Assembly (NCBI GenBank): GCA_051008185.1
Contig: JBPCXW010000198.1
Location: 1-5,493, forward strand
Length of the DNA stretch: 5,493 nt
Source of the DNA: CAXMWX01 sp051008185
GTDB taxonomy: Bacteria > Pseudomonadota > Gammaproteobacteria > Eutrophobiales > Eutrophobiaceae
Direction: 5' to 3'
Part shown: positions 1 to 5,493 of the stretch, in pieces
Layout of the letters: every line of letters begins with the position of its first letter
Numbering within the stretch: position 1 is the first letter of the stretch
Translations under genes and position numbers: made by a program
Notes under the pieces: model-generated
The model's input: the letters and a program-made list of their open reading frames with translations, nothing else
Told to the model about the DNA's origin: nothing
Databases searched by the model: none

Positions 1-1
1 G

Positions 2-811
2 TCTATTGCTGTCAGTGCGGATGGGGAGGACTGGTTTTTGTTCAATGCTTCGCCGGATTTGCGGCAGCAGATCAATGACAATGATATTTTGCATCCGAAG
101 AAGGATTTGCGGCATAGTCCGATCATGGGGGCGGTGCTGACCAATGCAGATGTGGATCATGTGGCCGGGTTGTTGAACTTGCGGGAGTCGCAGCCGTTGA
201 ATCTGTATGCTACCGGTCGGGTGTTGGAGGTGTTGGAGGCCAACAATATCTTCAATGTGTTGAATCCGGAATTTGTTAGCCGGAATGCTATGTCGTTGGA
301 GCAGACTTTTGAGTTGATGAAACCCGGTGGGGTTGGTAGCGGGATTGAGATCACGCCGTTTGCGGTGCCCGGGAAGGTGGCGTTGTGGCTGGAGGATGAG
401 AGCAAGGGCGACAATCTGGGGTCGGTTGATGAGGATACTATTGCCTTGTATGTGGCGGACAAGCGTAGTGGCAAGTCTTTTTATTATATGCCGGCCTGTG
501 CTGATATGACTGCGGAACTGGCGGGCAGGATAGATGGTGCTGATTTGATCTTTTTTGATGGCACCTTATGGGTGGATGATGAGATGATTCGGGACGGGGT
601 TGGCGTGAAGACGGGTAAGCGTATGGGACACATGAGCCTTAGCGGTGAGAACGGGACGCTGGAGGCGTTCAGCAAGTTGAATATCAAAAGGAAGATATTT
701 ATTCATATCAACACGACTAATCCGATCCTGTTTGCTAACAGTGAGGAAAGCAAGACCGTGCAGGCGGCGGGGTGGGAAGTCTCTTATGACGGGATGCAGG
801 TAGCGGTCTGA
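2..811 (+). CDS. pqqB: PqqB, pyrroloquinoline quinone biosynthesis protein (5'-truncated by window edge)
   Basis: PqqB is a cytoplasmic metallo-beta-lactamase-fold protein needed for PQQ synthesis; recent work on the family assigns it a hydroxylase role on the PqqA-derived Glu-Tyr intermediate. The frame is open from base 2, and its first residues (SIAVSADGEDWFLFNASPD) match the region about 35 residues into typical PqqB proteins of roughly 305 aa. The first possible initiator, TTG at 38, is therefore an internal Leu codon and the true start lies left of the window. 269 residues are visible. Family motifs, numbered in the visible fragment, are TNADVDH at 47-53 (the modified metal-site loop), FFDGTLWVDDEMI near 184-196, MGHMSLSG at 208-215 and HINTTNPIL at 235-243. 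The stop codon is TGA at 809-811, in the normal family position, so the 3' end is intact. No pqqC follows; instead the gene runs into moeA on the opposite strand. Identification is confident; the start cannot be seen. Confidence 0.95.
   Translation, partial: SIAVSADGEDWFLFNASPDLRQQINDNDILHPKKDLRHSPIMGAVLTNADVDHVAGLLNLRESQPLNLYATGRVLEVLEANNIFNVLNPEFVSRNAMSLEQTFELMKPGGVGSGIEITPFAVPGKVALWLEDESKGDNLGSVDEDTIALYVADKRSGKSFYYMPACADMTAELAGRIDGADLIFFDGTLWVDDEMIRDGVGVKTGKRMGHMSLSGENGTLEAFSKLNIKRKIFIHINTTNPILFANSEESKTVQAAGWEVSYDGMQVAV
221..238 (+). repeat. 9-bp perfect tandem duplication inside pqqB
   Basis: The unit GTGTTGGAG occurs twice head to tail at 221-229 and 230-238. It encodes Val-Leu-Glu twice in a row in PqqB. 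It keeps the frame and lies in a helical stretch between conserved motifs, so it is probably a harmless small duplication or chance. Confidence 0.6.
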
Positions 812-816
812 CGGGT

Positions 817-2085
817 TTAGACGAGGCCGAAGAACGGTTGTACATCCACCATGCTACCGGCCTCGATGCCAGTGGATTCCAGTGGCAGGATGATGAAGCA
901 GTTTGCTCTGGACATGGAACTCAATATGCCGGAGCCTTGTGCGCCGGTTTTGACGACGACCAACTCGCCGTTGCTGTCCCGGCTCATGATTCCTCTTTGG
1001 TATTCCACCCGGCCCGGGCGTTTTTTCAGTTTTGAATCACAGCGTACCTTGATGGTCATGTTGTGATCGTCTGTCTCGCCCATCAGGGCGCGCAGGGCCG
1101 GTTGCACGAACTGATAGAAGGTGACCATGACCGAAACCGGATTGCCGGGCAGGCCGAAAAACAGGGCTTGTTTTACCGTGCCGAAGGCCAGCGGGCGGCC
1201 CGGTTTCATCGCTACTTTCCAGAACGCTACCTGACCTGTTTTTTGCAGGGCTTGTTTGATGAAGTCAGCCTCGCCCACCGAGACGCCGCCGGAGGTGATG
1301 ATGACATCGGCCTTGTCTGCCGCGCTTAGCAGGGCGGTTTCTACTGCTTGTTGTTGGTCGCGTATTACCCCCATGTCAATGATGTCTGCGCCGAGGCGGC
1401 TTAGCATCGCGTGCAAGGTGTAGCGGTTGCTGTCATAGATGGCACCGTCTTCCAGCGGCTCGCCGATGCTCCTGAGCTCATCGCCGGTGGAGAAGAAGGC
1501 GACGCGGATTGTTCGCCTGACCGTAACTTCGGGGATCCCGAGCGAGGCGATCAGGCCGAGGTCGGCCGGGTTCAGGCGACGGCCACGGGCGAGGATCAGA
1601 TCGCCTTCGGCGATGTCCTCACCGGCCGCGCGCACATTGTCGCCCGGGCGGGTGTTGCCGTCTATGCTGATGCTGTCGCCCTCGCGTTGTACATCTTCCT
1701 GAATGATGATCGTGTCGGTGGCATCCGGCATCAGGCCGCCGGTCATGATGCGCACGCAGGAACCGGCGGGGACGCGGCCCGTGAATGGCTTGCCTGCGAA
1801 GACGGTGCCTATAACTTGTAACTCGCGCCTGTCTTTTGTCGGCAGGTCGCCGCTGTTGATCGCGTAGCCGTCCATCGCCGAGTTGCCGGCGGCGGGGACG
1901 TTGATGCCTGAGCGGATGTCGGCGGTCAGGATGCGCCCGAGGGCATCCCGGATGGGCAGGGATTCCTCGCCTGTTACCGGGCTGATGGCCTGCTTGATCT
2001 TGCCGAGGGCCGCGTCGGGTTGTAGCGAGGCGGGATCGTAATCATCCCGGCAGCTGGGATCTTTTTTAATGGGTGATGCAGTCAT
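817..2085 (-). CDS. moeA: MoeA, molybdopterin molybdenumtransferase
   Basis: MoeA inserts molybdate into adenylylated molybdopterin, releasing AMP and forming Moco in the cytoplasm. The 422-aa protein is slightly longer than E. coli MoeA (about 411 aa). Visible motifs in order: NSAMDGYA at 68-75, containing the conserved active-site Asp72; MTGGLMPDATDTI at 114-126; STGDEL at 199-204 and DSNRY at 218-222, opening the MogA-like substrate-binding domain; TSGGVSVGEADF at 264-275; MKPGRPLAFG at 293-302; and FGLPGNPVSVMVTF at 310-323. The last ~80 residues form the C-terminal beta domain. All key motifs are intact. The ATG at 2085 gives the family-typical short leader before the DDYDPASL segment. 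No clear Shine-Dalgarno sequence precedes it (AATCAAGACT). It lies 73 bases downstream of mobA and is the last gene of the minus-strand block. Its stop TAA (819-817) is 5 bases from the pqqB stop. Confidence 0.97.
   Translation of the reverse strand: MTASPIKKDPSCRDDYDPASLQPDAALGKIKQAISPVTGEESLPIRDALGRILTADIRSGINVPAAGNSAMDGYAINSGDLPTKDRRELQVIGTVFAGKPFTGRVPAGSCVRIMTGGLMPDATDTIIIQEDVQREGDSISIDGNTRPGDNVRAAGEDIAEGDLILARGRRLNPADLGLIASLGIPEVTVRRTIRVAFFSTGDELRSIGEPLEDGAIYDSNRYTLHAMLSRLGADIIDMGVIRDQQQAVETALLSAADKADVIITSGGVSVGEADFIKQALQKTGQVAFWKVAMKPGRPLAFGTVKQALFFGLPGNPVSVMVTFYQFVQPALRALMGETDDHNMTIKVRCDSKLKKRPGRVEYQRGIMSRDSNGELVVVKTGAQGSGILSSMSRANCFIILPLESTGIEAGSMVDVQPFFGLV
822..865. repeat. 8-bp GC-rich inverted repeat at the pqqB/moeA convergent junction
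   Basis: CGAGGCCG at 822-829 is the exact reverse complement of CGGCCTCG at 858-865, with a 28-base spacer. It lies within the last codons of moeA and starts 11 bases after the pqqB stop, so a stem could form in either transcript. There is no run of T after it on either strand, so it does not look like a classic intrinsic terminator. It could serve as a 3'-end stabilising stem, or be a chance result of GC-rich codons (Glu-Ala-Gly and Phe-Gly-Leu-Val). Confidence 0.4.
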
Positions 2086-2158
2086 AGTCTTGATTGTGCT
2101 TGTTATTCAGCAGGCGATCAATAACAAATGTCGCGATGGCGATGTTTGTGTCCGACAT
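2066..2158 (-). other. Candidate 30-codon reading frame bridging mobA and moeA
   Basis: Immediately after the mobA stop (TGA at 2161-2159) an ATG at 2158-2156 opens a 30-aa frame that ends with TAA at 2068-2066, 20 bases inside moeA and in another frame. The peptide begins MSDTNIAIATFVIDRLL and ends CITH. I do not recognise it. No Shine-Dalgarno sequence is visible, but the stop-to-start contact would allow reinitiation by ribosomes leaving mobA. Its possible value would be to carry ribosomes across the 73-base gap to moeA, which also lacks a clear binding site. A frame this short can arise by chance, so this is a candidate only. Confidence 0.2.
2100..2127. repeat. 8-bp AT-rich inverted repeat in the mobA-moeA spacer
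   Basis: TTGTTATT at 2100-2107 is the exact reverse complement of AATAACAA at 2120-2127, with a 12-base spacer. In the minus-strand transcript this would be a weak AU stem lying 14 bases upstream of the moeA start. It could be an RNA hairpin or an operator-like palindrome; the low GC content of the stem makes a terminator unlikely. Confidence 0.4.
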
Positions 2159-2159
2159 T
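2127..2159. repeat. 7-bp inverted repeat just after mobA
   Basis: AATGTCG at 2127-2133 pairs with CGACATT at 2153-2159 across 19 bases. It begins at the last base of the mobA stop codon and abuts the AT-rich inverted repeat at 2100-2127, sharing base 2127. Read on the transcript, the two stems could stack and fill most of the mobA-moeA spacer. Confidence 0.35.
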
Positions 2160-2752
2160 CAATTCAGGACCCGCGCTTCCAGTTCGCTTATATCGGCGGG
2201 GGTGTTGATGTTGGAAAAGGTTTCGGGGCAGTCTGAGAAATCGGCGACGGCGAGTTTGTGTTGTGCATACCACTTGTCTATTTTGCGATTGCCGTCTGCC
2301 AGAAATTTTTCCAGTGAGGTGAGCAGGCCGGTGTGTAGTAGGGCGAACACCGGTTGCAACCTGTCACCATCGTGTGCGGTGCAGATTTCTGCCTGCCTGG
2401 CTTGCAGTTCGGTTGCCAGACGGCTGACCAGGTCGTCTGATACGCAGGGGGAATCGCAGGGCAGGGTGAGTATGTAGTCCGTGTCGGTGGCGGCCATGCA
2501 ACCGGCCATGCCAGCCAGCGGGCCTTGGTAGCCGCCGATGTGGTCCGGCACTACCGGGTAACCGTATTGTTTGTAATGCTCTATATTTCGGTTGGCGTTG
2601 ATCAACAAGGTGGCGACTTGTGGTCTCACGGCGGCGATGATGTATTCAATCATCGGGTGGCCGGAGAACGGGACGAGGCCCTTGTCGGTGCCGCCCATGC
2701 GACTTGCCTTGCCGCCCGCGAGGATGACGCCGGTGATGTTTGCCTTGTCCAT
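2159..2752 (-). CDS. mobA: MobA, molybdenum cofactor guanylyltransferase
   Basis: MobA transfers GMP from GTP onto Mo-molybdopterin, giving the MGD cofactor used by DMSO-reductase-family enzymes such as formate dehydrogenase and nitrate reductase. At 197 aa it has the normal family length (E. coli 194). It is a single Rossmann-like nucleotidyltransferase domain. The nucleotide-binding signature LAGGKASRMGGTDKGL is at 11-26, with the Gly-rich turn and Lys24. GPLAG is at 77-81. LPCDSP at 97-102 carries the metal-binding Asp100. QPVFALL is at 133-139 and the C-terminal NINTPAD at 181-187. The start ATG (2752-2750) overlaps the fdhD stop by one base (TGATG), with no strong Shine-Dalgarno sequence, which points to translation coupled to fdhD. 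The MobB partner is not encoded here. Confidence 0.95.
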   Translation of the reverse strand: MDKANITGVILAGGKASRMGGTDKGLVPFSGHPMIEYIIAAVRPQVATLLINANRNIEHYKQYGYPVVPDHIGGYQGPLAGMAGCMAATDTDYILTLPCDSPCVSDDLVSRLATELQARQAEICTAHDGDRLQPVFALLHTGLLTSLEKFLADGNRKIDKWYAQHKLAVADFSDCPETFSNINTPADISELEARVLN

Positions 2753-3615
2753 CAGGCCGGGGATTTGAGATGGCTCACGGCCTTTTTTGTCGGCAGTTCG
2801 GTATCAAACACGACATTCTCCTTACCGTTATACACCAGAAAATGTTTGCCTTTGGCGCGTGAGAACAAGGTGATGCCGAAATCTTTGGCCTGTTTCAGCC
2901 CCATCTGCGTGATGCCGGAGCGGGACAGTAGTAGCGGGATTCCCATCTGTGCCACTTTCATTACCATTTCGGATGTGAGGCGGCCGGTGGTGTAGAACAG
3001 TTTGTCGGTGCCTTTGACATCTTCCAGCCACATCTTGCCGGCGATCGCATCAACGGCGTTGTGTCGGCCTACGTCTTCAATGAATGTCACGATCTTGCTG
3101 CCTTCGCACAGGGCGCAACCATGCACGGCACCGGCGGTTTTGTAAACGTCGTTGAAGGCATTCAGGTTTTTGAGCAGGGCATAGACTTCTGATTGGTTTA
3201 TCTTTCGGGGTTGTATCTTGATCTGTTGCAGTTGCTCCAGGATATTTCCATAGACCGTTCCCTGACCGCAACCGGTGGTGACGATGCGCGGGCCGAGCCG
3301 TTCTTTCCAGTCATCGCGGACGGTGTGGGTGGTTACTGCCGCGGCACTGACTTCCCAATCAACCTGAACGGATTTGATGTCGTGGATATCTTCTACCAGC
3401 CCCTGGTTTTTCAGGTATCCCAGTGTGAGCAGTTCCGGGTTGCTACCGATAGTCATCAGGGTGACGATCTCGTAACTGTCAATGTAGATAGTTAGCGGGC
3501 GTTCGTCGGCGATGTGCAACTCCCGGACATTGCGGTATTCATCCAGGGCTTCAACTGCGATGGTGGGGTCAAGCCCCGCGCTGGTCAGGGCGGGCAAGGA
3601 CAGGGACGACGGCAT
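2752..3615 (-). CDS. fdhD: FdhD, formate dehydrogenase accessory sulfurtransferase
   Basis: FdhD carries sulfur from a cysteine desulfurase (IscS in E. coli) to the bis-MGD cofactor, which activates formate dehydrogenase. The protein is 287 aa, close to the usual 270-280. Visible motifs are TTGCGQGTVYG at 113-123 with Cys116 in the sulfur-carrying loop, AVHGCALC at 163-170, EDVGRHNAVD at 180-189 (the family signature), TTGRLTSEMV at 209-218 and SRSG at 231-234. In E. coli the loop has two cysteines, Cys121 and Cys124; here only the first is kept and Gly119 stands at the second place, while a separate CxxC pair occurs at 167/170. The start ATG (3615-3613) overlaps the moaA stop by one base. 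A run of six G on the coding strand just before it, formed by the last moaA codons, may act as its ribosome binding site. The position between moaA and mobA suits a role in Mo enzyme maturation. Confidence 0.95.
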   Translation of the reverse strand: MPSSLSLPALTSAGLDPTIAVEALDEYRNVRELHIADERPLTIYIDSYEIVTLMTIGSNPELLTLGYLKNQGLVEDIHDIKSVQVDWEVSAAAVTTHTVRDDWKERLGPRIVTTGCGQGTVYGNILEQLQQIKIQPRKINQSEVYALLKNLNAFNDVYKTAGAVHGCALCEGSKIVTFIEDVGRHNAVDAIAGKMWLEDVKGTDKLFYTTGRLTSEMVMKVAQMGIPLLLSRSGITQMGLKQAKDFGITLFSRAKGKHFLVYNGKENVVFDTELPTKKAVSHLKSPA

Positions 3616-4616
3616 CAGCCCCCCGTAACATTCATGTGGCGGAAGATAACCGGCTTCGCGGTCAGATCAAAATCATGTCCCTTGGGCTTGATCCGCATCG
3701 AGTCATGTATGGCCTGTTTCATCACCGCCAAATCGCCGGGATGTGCGCGCACTACTTGTCGCAGATCAACGGAATGTTCCTGTCCCAGACACAACAACAG
3801 ACGACCTTCGCAGGTAAGGCGCACGCGGTTACAGTTGTCACAAAAATTGTGGCTGTGCGGGGAGATAAAACCGACACGGGTGCCGGTCTCCGGCAATTTG
3901 AAATAGCGGGAAGGCCCGCCGGTGCTTTCAGTAGTAGGTATCAAGGTATATCTCTGCTCAATATCCGCCCGAATAGCATCGCTGGAATAATAAGCCTCAG
4001 CCCGATCATGCTCACCAATAACGCCGAGCGGCATCTCTTCAATAAAACTGATGTCCATATTACGAGTGGCGGCAAATTCCACCAGATCCAGCACCTCATC
4101 ATCATTCCTGTTTTTCAATATAACCGAATTGAGTTTGATCCGCTCAAAGCCCGCCGCCTGAGCCGCCTCTATACCAGCCAGCACAGTATCCAGCTCACCC
4201 ACCCGTGTCAGCCGCCGAAATTTTTCCGTTTCCAACGAATCCAGACTGATATTAATACGCTTCACCCCGGCAGCCCGCAAGCCATGCGCCAGTTTCGGCA
4301 ACTGCGAACCATTAGTAGTAGTAACCAGTTCAGTAACCCCGGGCAGGGCACCAATATCCTCAAACAACTTGACGACATTATGCCGCACCAGAGGCTCACC
4401 ACCGGTAATACGCACCTTGCTAACCCCCAACTCACTAAACGCCCGAGCAATAAAAGCAAGCTCTTCCAAAGTAAGCAACCGCTCCCGCGGCACAAACTGC
4501 ATAGTCTCATCCATGCAATAGACACAACGAAAATCACAACGGTCAGTAACGGAAATCCGCACATAATTGACCGTACGACCGAAGTTGTCTATCAGGATGT
4601 TGGGGGAGGTTGTCAT
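3615..4616 (-). CDS. moaA: MoaA, GTP 3',8-cyclase (radical SAM)
   Basis: MoaA catalyses the first step of Moco synthesis, turning GTP into 3',8-cyclo-GTP, which MoaC then converts to cyclic pyranopterin monophosphate. The protein has 333 aa (E. coli 329). The N-terminal radical-SAM cluster motif CDFRCVYC has Cys27, Cys31 and Cys34, with TGGEPL at 71-76 for SAM binding and NISLDSL at 122-128. The second, GTP-binding 4Fe-4S site is complete: Cys259, Cys262 and Cys276 (C-x2-C-x13-C), with the NRVRLTCEG arginines between. It ends in Gly-Gly, the conserved tail that reaches the active site. The ATG at 4616 fits the family N-terminus. It starts 15 bases after the upstream gene's stop with no good Shine-Dalgarno sequence, and there is no room for a Moco riboswitch directly before it; any such leader would lie right of the window. 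moaC, moaD and moaE are absent here. The coding strand is strongly G-over-C in its 5' two thirds, unlike mobA and moeA. Confidence 0.97.
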   Translation of the reverse strand: MTTSPNILIDNFGRTVNYVRISVTDRCDFRCVYCMDETMQFVPRERLLTLEELAFIARAFSELGVSKVRITGGEPLVRHNVVKLFEDIGALPGVTELVTTTNGSQLPKLAHGLRAAGVKRINISLDSLETEKFRRLTRVGELDTVLAGIEAAQAAGFERIKLNSVILKNRNDDEVLDLVEFAATRNMDISFIEEMPLGVIGEHDRAEAYYSSDAIRADIEQRYTLIPTTESTGGPSRYFKLPETGTRVGFISPHSHNFCDNCNRVRLTCEGRLLLCLGQEHSVDLRQVVRAHPGDLAVMKQAIHDSMRIKPKGHDFDLTAKPVIFRHMNVTGG

Positions 4617-4631
4617 GGGTTATCTTGCACT

Positions 4632-5399
4632 CTATCCTGCCGCGTCAGGACAGTATTGGTGGTTTTCTATAAAGCCTGGTGCCAGACATACCGAACACCC
4701 GACCGGGTCGGGCGAACCTTTGCAGGATGTCGGTATATCACCAAGTACTTCAAAAGAAACCTTAGCACCACGTTTAGAAAAATGAGTTTCCCAAAATTCG
4801 ACTAACGCAGGATTCTGCTGATAGCGCAATTTGTTACGCAGAACCAATAAGACATGGATATCCTTACCAGCTAGCGACGCTGCTGAAAAACCTGCACAAT
4901 CCCTGCCTGCCAGTTTGTCGTAATCGTGTCTTGTGGTCGAATACAAGGAACAAGATCCACTGGCATGTTCCATCATATCCGAAACAATAAATATGCGATC
5001 ATTATTTTTTGCAATCTGACTAATAGTCTCCATAATCGGAGATCTGTCCCTTTCCGGTTGTACTACCAATTTGGCAATATACTCTTCTATTTTGCTAGTA
5101 AATTTGTTCCTGAATACCTGAACTCTTTTGCGCTGATTATCCGTCCATACATTGACTGCATTGTGTATGGGAGCACACATCTCAAAGCTCGGCTTACCAA
5201 GCGCGACCACCGATTCCTTCAACTCATATATGCTGACTTTCTCATAGTTATGCAAGTTGGACTGCCATTGCTGACCATTAAGGCCAGATGTATATTGCAA
5301 TTTGAACTGCGCTGACAGCATATCCTTTGCTGTGGGCGGTAACGAATCAGTTGCATCTACGATTATAGCAGTCCTGCGAGGTATAATAGGAGCCTGCAT
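4632..5399 (-). CDS. vWA-like domain protein of unknown function with cysteine-rich tail
   Basis: I do not recognise a named gene. The 255-aa product looks like a single von Willebrand factor A-like fold. A hydrophobic first strand (TAIIVDATDSL, 10-20) carries a DxTxS-type metal site at Asp15, Thr17 and Ser19. RSPIMETISQIA lies at 119-130, and IFIVSDMMEH at 136-145 has the second acidic metal position at Asp141. ALVEFWETHFSKRGAKV at 198-214 forms the final helix and strand. This pattern (D-x-T/S-D-S-L, SPI-x-E, VSDM-x-x-H, FW-x-x-x-F) resembles uncharacterised vWA-type proteins I know from proteobacterial genomes. The tail has four cysteines, Cys226, 235, 238 and 250, which could bind a metal. 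There is no signal peptide or membrane segment. Base composition is AT-richer than the Moco genes, suggesting a different history. The frame stays open for 31 more codons to the window edge and ATG 5399 lacks a Shine-Dalgarno sequence, so the true start may lie outside. Its 15-base spacing to moaA suggests co-transcription. Confidence 0.7.
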   Translation of the reverse strand: MQAPIIPRRTAIIVDATDSLPPTAKDMLSAQFKLQYTSGLNGQQWQSNLHNYEKVSIYELKESVVALGKPSFEMCAPIHNAVNVWTDNQRKRVQVFRNKFTSKIEEYIAKLVVQPERDRSPIMETISQIAKNNDRIFIVSDMMEHASGSCSLYSTTRHDYDKLAGRDCAGFSAASLAGKDIHVLLVLRNKLRYQQNPALVEFWETHFSKRGAKVSFEVLGDIPTSCKGSPDPVGCSVCLAPGFIENHQYCPDAAG

Positions 5400-5493
5400 G
5401 GTTTTAACAGAAATAGTCCAGAAAATTTTAACAGTCCCTGTAGAATCATCGCCTTGCAGTGGGCAAAAATTATTTGTTTCGTTACCAGAGAGC
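5400..5493 (-). other. Open upstream frame or leader of the vWA-like gene, to window edge
   Basis: Reading the minus strand into ATG 5399, the same frame has no stop codon for 31 codons up to the edge. It would encode a polar stretch including NETNNFCPLQGDD followed by TVKIFWTISVKT. No ATG, GTG or TTG occurs in frame here, so either ATG 5399 is the start and this is a leader, or the gene begins outside the window. I see no convincing promoter boxes, ribosome binding site or terminator in it. An open frame of this length can occur by chance. Confidence 0.4.

Noticed and set aside
38..40. TTG as a start codon for pqqB
   Set aside because: The frame is open to the window edge and the residues before it (SIAVSADGEDWF) match internal PqqB sequence, so this TTG is an internal Leu.
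157..687. Minus-strand frames of 105 and 67 codons opposite pqqB
   Set aside because: Low-complexity Ser/Pro/Leu-rich products opposite a conserved gene; best explained as antisense shadows.
806..822. GTCT/AGAC stem between pqqB and moeA as an intrinsic terminator
   Set aside because: Only four base pairs around a 9-base loop and no T-run after it.
1411..1821. 136-codon + strand frame and others overlapping moeA, mobA and fdhD
   Set aside because: They lie opposite intact, motif-complete genes in GC-rich sequence where stop codons are rare, and show no recognisable protein family.
4617..4631. Moco riboswitch or promoter directly before moaA
   Set aside because: Only 15 bases separate moaA from the upstream gene, far too short for the roughly 100-base riboswitch; no promoter boxes are evident.
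3636..4805. 389-codon open frame on the + strand, longer than moaA on the opposite strand
   Set aside because: It is codon-aligned antisense to moaA, so it stays open simply because moaA avoids TTA, CTA and TCA codons. Its product is rich in His, Gln, Asn and Thr with no domain I can recognise, while moaA has all its catalytic motifs.

Overview
The window is almost entirely coding. It holds one C-terminal fragment of a PQQ-biosynthesis gene on the + strand and a compact, co-directional minus-strand block for molybdenum cofactor (Moco) assembly and formate dehydrogenase maturation. The protein sequences look proteobacterial, most likely beta- or gammaproteobacterial. Having PQQ synthesis (methanol/alcohol dehydrogenase cofactor) beside Moco synthesis and FdhD (formate dehydrogenase) would suit a methylotroph or a chemolithotroph using formate. 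That lifestyle is an inference from cofactors; no dehydrogenase gene is present.

Layout from left to right: pqqB (2-811, +, 5' end cut by the window edge) converges with moeA (817-2085, -), leaving only 5 bases between the stop codons. Reading the minus strand from the right edge, the order is a vWA-like protein of unknown role (4632-5399, possibly continuing past the edge), moaA (3615-4616), fdhD (2752-3615), mobA (2159-2752) and moeA (817-2085). The moaA/fdhD and fdhD/mobA junctions are both TGATG one-base overlaps, so these three genes are probably translationally coupled. mobA and moeA are separated by 73 bases, which hold two adjacent inverted repeats and a 30-codon reading frame.

How the genes work together: MoaA starts Moco synthesis from GTP. 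MoeA inserts molybdate into molybdopterin. MobA adds GMP to make the guanine-dinucleotide form used by DMSO-reductase-family enzymes, including formate dehydrogenases. FdhD passes sulfur to that cofactor so that formate dehydrogenase becomes active. moaC, moaD, moaE, moaB/mogA and moeB are not here and must be encoded elsewhere. The vWA-like gene is the odd member: its sequence is AT-richer, it does not belong to any known Moco step, and it has a cysteine-rich tail.

I see no rRNA, tRNA, CRISPR, insertion sequence or integrase. No gene-free stretch exceeds about 100 bases. I do not find convincing evidence for a new multi-gene system. The points most worth checking are the vWA-like gene, the cysteine arrangement in FdhD, and the inverted repeats at the two intergenic junctions.
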